64,000 nucleotides of DNA from NCBI RefSeq assembly GCF_963664075.1, contig NZ_OY760916.1, positions 1,027,501 through 1,091,500 of the forward strand. Reading direction: 5' to 3'. The notes beneath the pieces were generated by a model. The model did no database searches. It worked only from the letters and a program-made list of their open reading frames with translations, and was not told the DNA's origin. The DNA comes from an uncultured Desulfobulbus sp. (GTDB taxonomy: Bacteria; Desulfobacterota; Desulfobulbia; Desulfobulbales; Desulfobulbaceae). Position 1 is the first letter of the stretch; every line of letters begins with the position of its first letter. Below are positions 25,528 to 33,293 of the stretch, piece after piece. The position numbers were made by a program, and so were the translations under genes.

Positions 25528-27567
25528 TTACTTCTCCTTGTATGCGGGCTTTTCACTAACGCTTGCCACCAACAGGGCAAAGGCGTTGTCTAGGATGGGC
25601 GGAACGGATGAAGTCGTCATCGAGGGGATTTCGATGACGCGTCCAGCGATATGGGTACTGATTGTGTTGCCCATCTGAGTAAAAAACTGGAGATCACTGA
25701 TCAATCCCTTGTCCGCCTCGTCACTGAGCGCAAGCGCGGTCTCGATGAACCCCGTCACCAGGGGATCTGTGATTGCCTGGGCCAGTTGTTTTCTGAGCTC
25801 TTTTGGGGGCAGGGAAGAGGGGTAATGCTCAACCAGCCAGGAAAGGCTGATGTGCCTTTCATCCAGGCGTTGCAGCAGCGAACGTCCGGCAAGAATGCCG
25901 TTTTGTCGGCTCAGCGCCTCGGTGACACCAGCATGCACCGCCTTGGCGATCAGCTCGCCGATCTTACCGTGACCACCGGTATACTTGACCAGAGGACCTT
26001 CCCCCTGAACCAGAATCATCGAGTCGGTTCCAGTGCCGGTTGCCCGGTAGTCCAGAGGGTATGGTGTACTGCGAATATCCAGATCTAACAGGGCTGCGGT
26101 CTTTGCCTCAGTGGCGGTGATAATAGCCCGAGCCATGCCTTCAGGGGCCAGTTTAAGATTGGTGAGGATAATGATATTGATTGTGCCGTGTTTGCGGCTA
26201 TAGCCAATATCACGTGACATCCGCTGGGCGTTGCCACGGACCCCGGCGGTCACCAGCGCAACCACCTCGATGTCACCATCTCGCTGTACCTGGAGGGAGA
26301 GATTATCCATATTGGCCCCGGTCATGAGGCCGGAATAGCTCTGTGGCGTGTACCCCAAGTTAGTGGCTATGTCGTCTGTGACCTGATCCACGCCAAAGGC
26401 CATGTGGCCGAGGCTGGCGTGCATGGGCACGTAGGTGTTGCCCACCGCCTGGACAGCATCCCGATTGCCGTCAATAGTGGAAAGGATTGCCTGGGACCGT
26501 TTGAAGCTGATCACCAGAGATTTAAAATCCGCATCGTTCACCCGGTGCGTCACCACCTTGGCGGATTGTACGTAGTCCAGATCCAGGGGGAGAGGCCGCT
26601 CGTCCAGGGGCCCATTGGGGCTGACTGCCTTGGTGGTGTCTGCCATGAGCGCAGGGTAGATGGAGGCTGCGAGAAATTGGATGGCAGCGCCGACTTGGGG
26701 TGTCACCTGGCAGACCACCGAGCAGGGAAAGCTGATAATTGTATGCTGCTTGACCGCTGACACCTGCTTGAAGTCTGGTTTGTTGAGCTGTGCCCGAACT
26801 TTGGCCATATTGCGCTTGCAGCCGTAAATGAACTCCGGATTAAATGTCGTCCAGGCAGTGGAATCCACCGGGACAAAGCTTCCGTTTTTCCCCCAATGAG
26901 GAGCGATGCCACCGGCAGCGGTGATCATCTCTTTTTGAAAAGAGTCGTCGCCGGGGCTGGAAAGTCTGTCCTGGCTGGCAATGACCCGAGCAACCCGTTT
27001 ACGCTTTTCGGGTGGCAAGGAATTGAGCCGTTTTTTAACCCGTTCTATCTGTGCCAGGTTCTGATCAATGATGGCTTGTGCCGCCTGCTCCTTATCGACC
27101 AAGCGGCCAATGGTTGCCATGCGGGTAAAGCCCGCAGCGAGGGTGGTTTCCTGAAAAAGCAGGACCTGCGCGGATGCATGCGGAGCATTGAGCCAGGGGG
27201 CAAGCAGTTCTTGCTGACGAGGAGAACCAATAATGAGATCTGGGGAGGCCGCTTTGATGGCCTGGGGATCAGGCTTAAAAAAACTGCCCACACTGGCAAC
27301 TCGTAAACGGGCATGGCTGAGTAAATCCTCTTGGGTGATACCAACCAGAAGATCTTCTTTATTCAGGTGCAGCAATAGATCGCTCACCGAACTGACCAGG
27401 CAGACGATCCGTTGCGGAGCGCGTTCAAAGCTCACTGAGCGGCCTGTACTGTCGGTGATGGTCAGCGGGAACTCGCTCGCTTGACTTACAGAAGTGAGGC
27501 CTAAGAGCAGGAGTAGTATGAGGGCGCAACAGTGAAGAGTGCGAGCACGTCGGGTAACCAAAGGCAT
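25528..27567 (-). CDS. Exported BtuF-like binding protein fused to CbiZ amidohydrolase domain
   Basis: The 679-residue product starts with a signal peptide (~1-30, LHCCALILLLLLGLTSVSQA). A cobalamin-type periplasmic binding domain follows (~32-310; FPLTITDSTGRSVSFERAPQRIVCL, SPDLIIGSPRQQELLAPWL). Next is a CbiZ domain (~330-545; VGNTYVPMHASLG, LMTGANMDNLSL, ALVTAGVRGNAQR, DYRATGTGTDSMILVQG) and a ~130-residue helical tail. CbiZ cleaves the aminopropanol side chain of adenosylcobinamide or pseudo-B12 for corrinoid remodelling, usually in the cytoplasm; here the signal peptide places it in the periplasm. The ATG at 27567 has a GGAG site; an upstream start at 27615 is unlikely. It is 1 nt before cobN. 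Substrate binding and cleavage in one protein is inferred. Confidence 0.9.
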   Translation of the reverse strand: MPLVTRRARTLHCCALILLLLLGLTSVSQASEFPLTITDSTGRSVSFERAPQRIVCLVSSVSDLLLHLNKEDLLVGITQEDLLSHARLRVASVGSFFKPDPQAIKAASPDLIIGSPRQQELLAPWLNAPHASAQVLLFQETTLAAGFTRMATIGRLVDKEQAAQAIIDQNLAQIERVKKRLNSLPPEKRKRVARVIASQDRLSSPGDDSFQKEMITAAGGIAPHWGKNGSFVPVDSTAWTTFNPEFIYGCKRNMAKVRAQLNKPDFKQVSAVKQHTIISFPCSVVCQVTPQVGAAIQFLAASIYPALMADTTKAVSPNGPLDERPLPLDLDYVQSAKVVTHRVNDADFKSLVISFKRSQAILSTIDGNRDAVQAVGNTYVPMHASLGHMAFGVDQVTDDIATNLGYTPQSYSGLMTGANMDNLSLQVQRDGDIEVVALVTAGVRGNAQRMSRDIGYSRKHGTINIIILTNLKLAPEGMARAIITATEAKTAALLDLDIRSTPYPLDYRATGTGTDSMILVQGEGPLVKYTGGHGKIGELIAKAVHAGVTEALSRQNGILAGRSLLQRLDERHISLSWLVEHYPSSLPPKELRKQLAQAITDPLVTGFIETALALSDEADKGLISDLQFFTQMGNTISTHIAGRVIEIPSMTTSSVPPILDNAFALLVASVSEKPAYKEK

Positions 27568-27584
27568 GGTGATCTCCGGGAAAG

Positions 27585-28010
27585 TTAGCGGATGAAATAG
27601 CCGGCAGCTCGCCACGAGCCGTCGGCTTCCTGCTTCAAGGTGAGTGTCTCGATGGCAGATTGCTTGTTGGTATAGGAGGTAAAATATGACTGGATTCGGT
27701 AGTGACCGTCAGGGGCGCCTGGTAAGGTGGTTTGCTCCTGGCTGCTTGTCAGCTGGCGCGAGGTAACCGCCCCCAGGGGGGAACGAACCGCGCTCACGAT
27801 TTTGCTCCAATCATCCTGGCTCACCGCTTCTTGAAAGAAGGTGGAGGCCGTCTGCCAACTTGCGGCATAGTCACCTCTATCTATGAGTGCCAGCCAGGTC
27901 GTCGCTGCACTGTTTATGTCATCTTGAGAGTTTGAGGCCGTTGCAATGGAGGAGAGTAGGGATAAGCCGAAGAACAGTGATATGAGTGCAGTTACGGGAA
28001 ATTTTTTCAT
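27585..28010 (-). CDS. DUF4019-type small exported protein
   Basis: This 141-residue protein has a signal peptide (MKKFPVTALISLFFGLSLLS...ATA) and a compact alpha/beta domain (AATTWLALIDRGDYAASWQTASTFFQ, SPLGAVTSRQL, YRIQSYFTSYTNKQSAIETLTLKQEADGSWRAAGYFI) matching DUF4019, a NTF2-like fold found in periplasmic proteins. The ATG at 28010 has a perfect AGGAGG site 6 nt upstream. An in-frame extension to 28235 is only translation of a dispersed repeat and is rejected. It is the first gene after the minus-strand riboswitch, 18 nt before the BtuF-CbiZ gene. Function unknown; probably a ligand-binding accessory. Confidence 0.82.
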   Translation of the reverse strand: MKKFPVTALISLFFGLSLLSSIATASNSQDDINSAATTWLALIDRGDYAASWQTASTFFQEAVSQDDWSKIVSAVRSPLGAVTSRQLTSSQEQTTLPGAPDGHYRIQSYFTSYTNKQSAIETLTLKQEADGSWRAAGYFIR

Positions 28011-28100
28011 TGATCCTCCTGAAATATTGCAATGCAGTTTAAGGTGATACATTTGGTCCTCTTGTTCCTCCTCGGGAGCATCGAACTGTCTGCTTATTTT

Positions 28101-28502
28101 GGTCTCCTCGCCGGAGTGGCATCCTTTTCTTTGCTTGCCCAAAGAAAAGGACGAAAAGAAAGGGCAGCCACGCCGCTGAGACAACTCCGTTCGGTGAGGT
28201 TTAAATCCGGCGAGGCTAAAACTCGCTGCGCTCAAACAGTTAGCCTCTTGATCCGGTTTTAAACCTCCCCAAACGGCTCAGCGCCGATGGCACCTCTCGT
28301 CCCAGAATGAGGTGAAGAGGGTTTTGCTATATCGATGCTGGAGCTCTTTGTTCTTCTGTACACACCTTGCACTTCGCCTCGAACTGTAGGAGCGAGGCCA
28401 TGCCCGCGACATGGATGAAGCAGACACTAGGGAACTCCCTCAGCCAAATCATCGTGCCACTACTCCCTCACGGTAGGTTGGCGGTGAGGCACGAACCCCA
28501 AC
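28101..28502. repeat. Composite dispersed repeat (unit A + REP-like + unit C) inside a riboswitch leader
   Basis: Unit A (28101-28341) starts ggtctcctcgccggagtggc and contains long internal inverted repeats. It is ~85% alike by eye to 62898-63137 and 63388-63626. A REP-like palindrome (28384-28412, ctgtaggagcgaggccatgc) and unit C (28472-28502, gaggcacgaaccccaac) follow in the same order and spacing as at 63195-63315. The block separates the riboswitch terminator from the first gene, giving an unusually long ~520-nt leader after the terminator. Confidence 0.85.
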
Positions 28503-28533
28503 AAAAAAACAACCGGATGTTACCAATGCAGGA

Positions 28534-28576
28534 CAAAAAAAATCCCGGATCGATTTATGACAAAACGATCCGGGAT
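28534..28576 (-). terminator. Riboswitch expression-platform terminator (minus strand)
   Basis: On the minus strand an 11-bp stem atcccggatcg / cgatccgggat (28576-28566 and 28552-28542) is followed directly by a run of T (plus-strand A run 28534-28541). It lies ~65 nt after the cobalamin aptamer at 28797-28641, the expected place for a B12-responsive attenuator. It is near-identical to the stem of the divergent terminator at 29275. Confidence 0.88.
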
Positions 28577-28640
28577 GTCCCTTGTTTACCCGTGGATATG
28601 TACTGAGCGTGCCTCCGTCCACGAAGCAATCACTCTCTAC

Positions 28641-28797
28641 TTCAGGCAGGTCTTCTGACTTACGGATCTATCTACTGGCTGCGTCTTCCCGATCAAAAAA
28701 GATCAGTGACTCAAATGCAGTTTTCGTCCCCGATTACAGCAGTGGGCCTGTCTCCGAATTGCACGGAGTTCCCAATTAAGCTCAACGAGCGCCTGAA
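28641..28797 (-). ncRNA. Cobalamin riboswitch, minus strand (controls DUF4019-CbiZ-CobN operon)
   Basis: Read on the minus strand, the element opens with ttcaggc (P1) and contains the conserved tract gggaactccgtgcaattcgg, then ggcccactgctgtaatcggg (B12-box-like). It closes with gtcagaagacctgcctgaa, whose gcctgaa pairs with the 5' ttcaggc. These are the hallmark segments of the cobalamin riboswitch. A terminator follows (28576-28534). Binding of adenosyl- or methylcobalamin would be expected to switch off the operon, as in known B12 uptake genes. Confidence 0.93.
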
Positions 28798-28806
28798 ATC
28801 AGTGCT

Positions 28807-28834
28807 TGTTTAGACGTTTTTAGCTGAAAGTCAA
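28807..28834 (-). promoter_or_regulatory. Sigma-70-like promoter of the minus riboswitch
   Basis: Minus strand TTGACT (28834-28829) and TAAACA (28812-28807) are spaced by 16 nt, so transcription would start just before the cobalamin aptamer. Confidence 0.6.
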
Positions 28835-29011
28835 GGAAAAATTGTCAGGAATGATTGTAGAATTGCACTTTTTGATGTCACGCTGTGGTTGTGTGGTCTC
28901 CTTTCTGTTTCTCCAGTAATAATGGTGGTGCTGAGGTTTGTTGAAAGAGGAAGATCCTTTGAATGCATTGATCTGGTGCAATGCTGAAATAGAACATGAA
29001 AAAATTACACC

Positions 29012-29040
29012 TTGACAAAAAATGGTGAATCGGTTCTATC
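29012..29040 (+). promoter_or_regulatory. Sigma-70-like promoter of the plus riboswitch
   Basis: A consensus TTGACA (29012-29017) and a weak TCTATC (29035-29040) are 17 nt apart, immediately before the plus-strand cobalamin aptamer. A minus-10 choice of TATCGA at 29037 is possible. Confidence 0.55.
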
Positions 29041-29048
29041 GAACAGAG

Positions 29049-29205
29049 TTCAGGTGTTTTGCGAAACGTAAAAGGGAACCTCGTGCAAATCGAGGACGGG
29101 CCCGCCGCTGTGACCGGGGACGAACGCTGCTCAGATGTCACTGATCTATTCGATTGGGAAGACGCAGCAAGTAGGATGATCCGGAAGTCAGAAGACCTAC
29201 CTGAA
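29049..29205 (+). ncRNA. Cobalamin riboswitch, plus strand (controls TonB2-receptor-CbiK operon)
   Basis: The element runs from ttcaggtg (P1 5' strand) through agggaacctcgtgcaaatcg, gggcccgccgctgtgaccgg (B12 box region) and gtcagaagacctacctgaa (P1 3' strand). These are the canonical conserved blocks in order. It is followed 70 nt later by a terminator and then the DUF3450-TonB system, receptor and CbiK genes. The aptamer is a closer match to consensus than its divergent partner. Confidence 0.95.
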
Positions 29206-29274
29206 TGGTAATGGTAACGGCTGCGAGGACGGCAGCGTTCCCGGTAAAATATCTCTGCGGATAAATAGGGCTAT

Positions 29275-29307
29275 CCCGGATCGGTGATTCATCGATTCGG
29301 GTTTTTT
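29275..29307 (+). terminator. Riboswitch expression-platform terminator (plus strand)
   Basis: Stem cccggatcg / cgattcggg (29275-29283 and 29293-29301, one G-U pair) is followed by TTTTTT (29302-29307). It sits between the aptamer and the first gene, so ligand binding probably promotes termination. The stem is almost the same sequence as the terminator of the divergent riboswitch. Confidence 0.88.
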
Positions 29308-29384
29308 AGTTTCTAAGCTCTTCTCTCTCGGAAAACCGGCATTCCTCGCATCTTTGTGTTTAACCCTATCTCAGCGAGAAAGCC

Positions 29385-30155
29385 GTGGTTTTTACCCGTT
29401 TTTTTCTTTCCTCCCTTTTGTGTCTGGGGCTTTTTGCAGCCATTGCTCAGGCACAAACCCAGACCCAGCAACGAGTGGAAAAGCCACTTCGTCAGGCTGT
29501 CGATACCCGGCAAGCCGCCCAAAAGACCCTCGATACATGGCAGACGGACCGTGAGCGTCTGACTGCTCAGTATGAACTGCTCCAGGAAGAAATCCAGCAG
29601 CTGCAAGAACGTCAGGATGAACTCCAGAGTTCTGTGGATGCGACGCAGGAACGGCTGGCAGCTAAAAAACATCAGCTGGAGGAGATCGCCCGTATCACTG
29701 GAGAAATCTCTCCCTTCCTCGACCAGCTTTTACAACAGCTGTCCCTTGTCGCTGGATCTGGTCCGCCCTTTTTGCAGCAGGAACGAACTGAACGACTGGA
29801 AAAATTGCAGGGAATGATCAATGATCCATCAGTCACTGTTGGTGAAAAGTACCGTCGCTTGATGGAAGGGCTTCTGGTTGAAGCCGAATATGGTATCTCC
29901 ACCGAAGTCTATCAGGATCATATCGATCTGGATGGGCAATCCATTCTTGTCGATATCTTTCGTTTGGGACGTCTGAATCTTTTTTATCTCACCTTGGATC
30001 AGTCAAGCTGTGGATTCTACAATGAGGCGGCCCAGGCCTGGCAACCCCTTGATCCCAAGGAGCTGCGCCCCTTAAAGGCAGCGGTCGCCATGGCCGCCAA
30101 ACGTCAGCCGGTTGAGCTTGTCAGTCTGCCCATCGGAAGGATGGTGCAGCCATGA
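29385..30155 (+). CDS. DUF3450 periplasmic coiled-coil protein of the TonB2 system
   Basis: This 256-residue protein has a signal peptide (FFLSSLLCLGLFAAIAQA) and a long coiled coil (~25-105, rich in Gln, Glu, Leu heptads: YELLQEEIQQLQERQDELQ). A C-terminal globular domain follows with SGPPFLQQERTERLEKLQGM and LVDIFRLGRLNLFYLTLDQ, matching DUF3450. In Vibrio-type TonB2 operons this protein precedes TtpC. The start codon is GTG at 29385 and no upstream in-frame start fits better. It overlaps the next gene by 4 nt. It is thought to work as a periplasmic accessory for energy transfer to receptors; its exact role is not established. Confidence 0.86.
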   Translation: MVFTRFFLSSLLCLGLFAAIAQAQTQTQQRVEKPLRQAVDTRQAAQKTLDTWQTDRERLTAQYELLQEEIQQLQERQDELQSSVDATQERLAAKKHQLEEIARITGEISPFLDQLLQQLSLVAGSGPPFLQQERTERLEKLQGMINDPSVTVGEKYRRLMEGLLVEAEYGISTEVYQDHIDLDGQSILVDIFRLGRLNLFYLTLDQSSCGFYNEAAQAWQPLDPKELRPLKAAVAMAAKRQPVELVSLPIGRMVQP

Positions 30156-31588
30156 GATTCCAGCATCGATTGATTCAATTTCTTCTGCTCACTCTTTTTC
30201 TTCCCCTGCCGCTGCAGGCCACAGATATGCGGGAACTCCCGCAAAAGGCGCAACAGGTGAGAGATGAGCTGGCACGCAAGGCCCAGGCTGAACAACAGGC
30301 AGCGCAACAAGAGGCTGCTGCCACAAGGGCGCGGGTCTTTGCGGATCGTAAGGCCCTGGAGGCTGCCGTTGCCAAGCTTGAAGCCCAAAAGAAAATCTTG
30401 GCTGGAGCCGTCACCAACCTGGAAGAGACCAGCACCGAGCTTGCCCAAGAGGAAGGTCAGGTCAATGAAGAACTGGCTCAGACCGATGGCATGGTCAAAG
30501 AACTGGTCGGCCAGATTCGAATCAACGCTAAAGACCTTGATACGCTGATCAGTCAAAACCCACAATCGGCTATTGGGGAAGCCCCCACCTCCTTTCTTGC
30601 GTCTGTGGCCGAGGACGAGCGTTTTCCCGGAATGGATGATGTTCAGGCTATGACGGAGGCCCTCCTTGCCCAGATCAAAGGTTCCGCTGAGGTACGCCTG
30701 GAAAAGGGGACCATGGTCGATCGCTCCGGGCGTGAGGTCGAAGCGGATATCTTGTGTATCGGTCCCTTTACCGCCGCCTATCGTCTGGGAGAAGAAACCG
30801 GATTTCTTAATCATTCTCAAGATGGGCGTAAACTTTATGCTCTTTCCCGTCTTCCCTCAAGCAGTGTGCAGAAACAACTCGCCGAATACATGAACGGGGC
30901 AAGTAATTCCGTCCCCGTGGATATCGGTCGAGGGGCAGCACTTCGCCAGCTCAGTCATCAGCTCAGCTTTAAAGATCAGGTCAGCAAAGGCGGCCCCATT
31001 GTCTGGCCTATCCTCGCGATTCTCGTCATTGGTCTGCTCATTGTTGTGGAGCGGACAGTGAATCTGTTGCGTAACCGGCACACAAAACTGGATCTGATCG
31101 AACAGATTCGTGAAGAGAGCCGCAGCGGTGACTGGCAAAGCTGTGAGCAGCATTGTACAGAAGCGGGGCGCAAACCCCTGGGGCGAGTGCTTCTGGCCGG
31201 GGTCAAGGCGCGTGATTTGCAACGAGACGATCTGGAAAATGCGCTTCAAGAGGCAATCCTCAAAGAGATCCCCAAACTTGAACATTGGCTTTCCACCCTG
31301 GGCATGCTCACCGCCATCGCCCCCCTGCTCGGGCTGCTGGGGACCGTGACCGGTATGATCAATGTCTTTCATGTCATCACTCTCTATGGCGCCAGTGATC
31401 CCCGACTCATGTCCGGCGGTATCTCTGAGGCGTTGGTCACCACCATGCTGGGGCTCTCCGTGGCCATTCCCCTGATGCTTCTCCATACCATGCTGACCCG
31501 TGGTGTGGATCGGTTGGTGGGGGATCTCGAAGAGCAGGCAGTCTCTCTGGTCAATATTATTCACAGGCGGCGAGAGCAGGTATGTTGA
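30152..31588 (+). CDS. TtpC-like biopolymer transport protein (ExbB with periplasmic coiled-coil extension)
   Basis: The 478-residue protein has a signal peptide (LIQFLLLTLFLPLPLQA), a periplasmic coiled-coil region (~25-130, ARKAQAEQQAAQQEAAATRA) and an intermediate domain. A C-terminal MotA/TolQ/ExbB channel domain has TMs near ~285-305, ~390-410 and ~430-450 (TLGMLTAIAPLLGLLGTVTGMINVF, ALVTTMLGLSVAIPLMLLHTML). This is the layout of TtpC, the extra component that Vibrio TonB2 complexes need. It overlaps the exbB gene by 7 nt. It acts with ExbB, ExbD and TonB in the inner membrane to energise the receptor at 34688 and perhaps that at 17678. Confidence 0.9.
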   Translation: MRFQHRLIQFLLLTLFLPLPLQATDMRELPQKAQQVRDELARKAQAEQQAAQQEAAATRARVFADRKALEAAVAKLEAQKKILAGAVTNLEETSTELAQEEGQVNEELAQTDGMVKELVGQIRINAKDLDTLISQNPQSAIGEAPTSFLASVAEDERFPGMDDVQAMTEALLAQIKGSAEVRLEKGTMVDRSGREVEADILCIGPFTAAYRLGEETGFLNHSQDGRKLYALSRLPSSSVQKQLAEYMNGASNSVPVDIGRGAALRQLSHQLSFKDQVSKGGPIVWPILAILVIGLLIVVERTVNLLRNRHTKLDLIEQIREESRSGDWQSCEQHCTEAGRKPLGRVLLAGVKARDLQRDDLENALQEAILKEIPKLEHWLSTLGMLTAIAPLLGLLGTVTGMINVFHVITLYGASDPRLMSGGISEALVTTMLGLSVAIPLMLLHTMLTRGVDRLVGDLEEQAVSLVNIIHRRREQVC

Positions 31589-32199
31589 TTGCTGAAGGCT
31601 GGTTCAGCCTCATAAGCTATTTTCGTACCGGTGGTCCGGTTATGGTGCCGCTTTTGCTGGTAAGCCTTGGTATGTGGTTGTTGATTGCAGAGCGGGCCAT
31701 GGTCCTGCGTAGGCTTTCCATTCACACCTTCTCTGGGCCTGTTGCCTTAGAGTGTGTCCAGGAAAGACAGGTGGAGAAAGCTCGGCAGGGTGGGGCGGTT
31801 GGCCTCTTGATTTTGCGCTTTCTGGATCGAGCTTCCGGTGATCTTGAGCTGGATCGCAACATCATTGATGAGCTGGTCCTTTCTCTGAACCGCAGCCTGA
31901 CCCTATATCTGCCTCTCATTGGTGTGTTGGCAGCGATTGCACCCCTGCTGGGGCTGCTGGGCACGGTCACTGGTATGATGTCCACCTTTGATGTTATGTC
32001 CCTCTTTGGTACCGGCGATGCCAAAGGCATGGCCGGGGGAATTTCCGAGGCCCTGATCACCACCCAGACCGGTCTGATCGTCGCCATCCCTGGCTTGTAT
32101 ATGAAAAATTTTCTTGAGCGCCGCGCCCAGGCGCTGCAGCGGCAGTTAACCGCTACGGGTTTTTACCTGCGCCGCCATCTTCAGGAGGCTTCATGCTGA
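31582..32199 (+). CDS. exbB: ExbB proton channel subunit (ExbB2-type)
   Basis: This 205-residue inner-membrane protein has three TM segments. The first is near ~18-38 (GGPVMVPLLLVSLGMWLLIAERA). The core ExbB/TolQ motif is LYLPLIGVLAAIAPLLGLLGTVTGMMSTF, and GGISEALITTQTGLIVAIPGLYMKNFL holds the conserved Thr of the proton path. It forms the pentameric channel around ExbD. It lies between the ttpC-like and exbD genes with overlapping stops and starts, so the operon is tightly coupled. Confidence 0.94.
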   Translation: MLIAEGWFSLISYFRTGGPVMVPLLLVSLGMWLLIAERAMVLRRLSIHTFSGPVALECVQERQVEKARQGGAVGLLILRFLDRASGDLELDRNIIDELVLSLNRSLTLYLPLIGVLAAIAPLLGLLGTVTGMMSTFDVMSLFGTGDAKGMAGGISEALITTQTGLIVAIPGLYMKNFLERRAQALQRQLTATGFYLRRHLQEASC

Positions 32200-32609
32200 A
32201 TATTGGACGCAGCAGACGCACCCGGACCACCCCGGGGCTTGATATCGCGCCTCTGATCGATATGGTCTTCATTCTCCTTATCTTTTTTCTGGTCAATACC
32301 TCCTTTGTCAAGGAGACCGGTATCGAAGTCAGCAGGCCCACCGCTTCCACGGCGACCCTGGAGAAAAAGCGTTCGGTACTGATCGCCATCTCAGCCGATA
32401 ACCGCATCTTCATGGAACAGCGTGAGATCGATATGCGGGCGGTCCGGGCTAATGTAGAACGTGCTCTTGCTGAAAATCCCGAGGCTGCAGTAATTGTCAT
32501 TGCCGACAAGACCAGCGCCACCGGAACCGCCATTGCTGTGATGGATGGCTGCCGTATGGCCGGTGCGGTCAATGTCTCGCTAGCTGCGAGTTTGCCCCAG
32601 GGATCCTGA
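32193..32609 (+). CDS. exbD: ExbD, TonB energising complex
   Basis: This 138-residue protein has a short cytoplasmic N-terminus, one TM (~22-42, LIDMVFILLIFFLVNTSFV) carrying the conserved Asp (IAPLIDMVF) that conducts protons, and a periplasmic ExbD domain (KKRSVLIAISADNRIFMEQREIDM, VIVIADKTSATGTAIAVMDGCRMAGAVNVSLA). It partners with ExbB in the inner membrane. Start overlaps exbB by 7 nt; stop overlaps tonB by 1 nt. Confidence 0.95.
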   Translation: MLNIGRSRRTRTTPGLDIAPLIDMVFILLIFFLVNTSFVKETGIEVSRPTASTATLEKKRSVLIAISADNRIFMEQREIDMRAVRANVERALAENPEAAVIVIADKTSATGTAIAVMDGCRMAGAVNVSLAASLPQGS

Positions 32610-33289
32610 TGACAAGGGTGTGTAAACAGAGACTATCTCGGCCCGGTAGCGGGCGGGGGGATTGGCTCAAGGCGCTGGTTGTTGCGGGGCTTTTGAATCT
32701 GGCCCTCTATCTTCTGATGCCTGTGCTCATTGCCACCACACCGGAAAAGCCCGCCTTTGATACCCTGGTTGCCCAGGTCAATCTGACCCGGCTACGTCCC
32801 CAGGAAGCGCGCAAACAGCCTGAGCCGGTGAAGCCGCCCCAGCCTCAACCCAAACAGCAGCCCAAGCCAACGACCACGCCCCTGCAGCAGCCCAAACTGC
32901 AGATGCCCTTTGAATTGAATACCAGGCTGCCTAGTACCAGTACCACTCTGGACTTACCGCCAATGGAGACCGCATTGCCAAAGGGTGAGTTCACCGACAC
33001 CTTTTCCGTGGGCCAGTTGGATGGGGCCATGATCACTTTGGTGCAGGTACCACCGCAGTATCCACATTCAGCCCGGCGCCGCAATATTCAAGGCTGGGTC
33101 AAGGTGCGTTTTCTGGTGGATGAACATGGAACTGTGAGCAATATCAGCGTGGTGGATGCCAAGCCTGTCGGTGTCTTTGAACAATCTGTGTTGCGCTGTG
33201 TACGAAGCTGGCGCTTTAAACCCGGCACTGTTGGTGGTGTTGCGGTGAAAGCCCTGGTTGAGCAGACCATAACTTTCAAACTGGAGTAG
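32609..33289 (+). CDS. tonB: TonB energy transducer
   Basis: This 226-residue protein has a basic N-terminus with one TM (~23-42, VVAGLLNLALYLLMPVLIA). A periplasm-spanning Pro/Gln/Lys-rich linker (~70-95, PEPVKPPQPQPKQQPKP) and a C-terminal TonB domain follow (~145-226, PPQYPHSARRRNIQGWVKVRFLVDE, SVLRCVRSWRFKPGTVGGVAVKALVEQTITFKLE). The YP motif contacts receptor TonB boxes. It links ExbB/ExbD in the inner membrane to the B12-regulated receptors. The linker is short, which in TonB2-type systems is offset by TtpC/DUF3450. Confidence 0.94.
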   Translation: MTRVCKQRLSRPGSGRGDWLKALVVAGLLNLALYLLMPVLIATTPEKPAFDTLVAQVNLTRLRPQEARKQPEPVKPPQPQPKQQPKPTTTPLQQPKLQMPFELNTRLPSTSTTLDLPPMETALPKGEFTDTFSVGQLDGAMITLVQVPPQYPHSARRRNIQGWVKVRFLVDEHGTVSNISVVDAKPVGVFEQSVLRCVRSWRFKPGTVGGVAVKALVEQTITFKLE

Positions 33290-33293
33290 AACC

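Noticed and set aside
28011-28235. N-terminal 75-residue extension of the DUF4019 protein
   Set aside because: It is the translation of repeat unit A and upstream sequence; the ATG at 28010 has a perfect AGGAGG site and starts a signal peptide.
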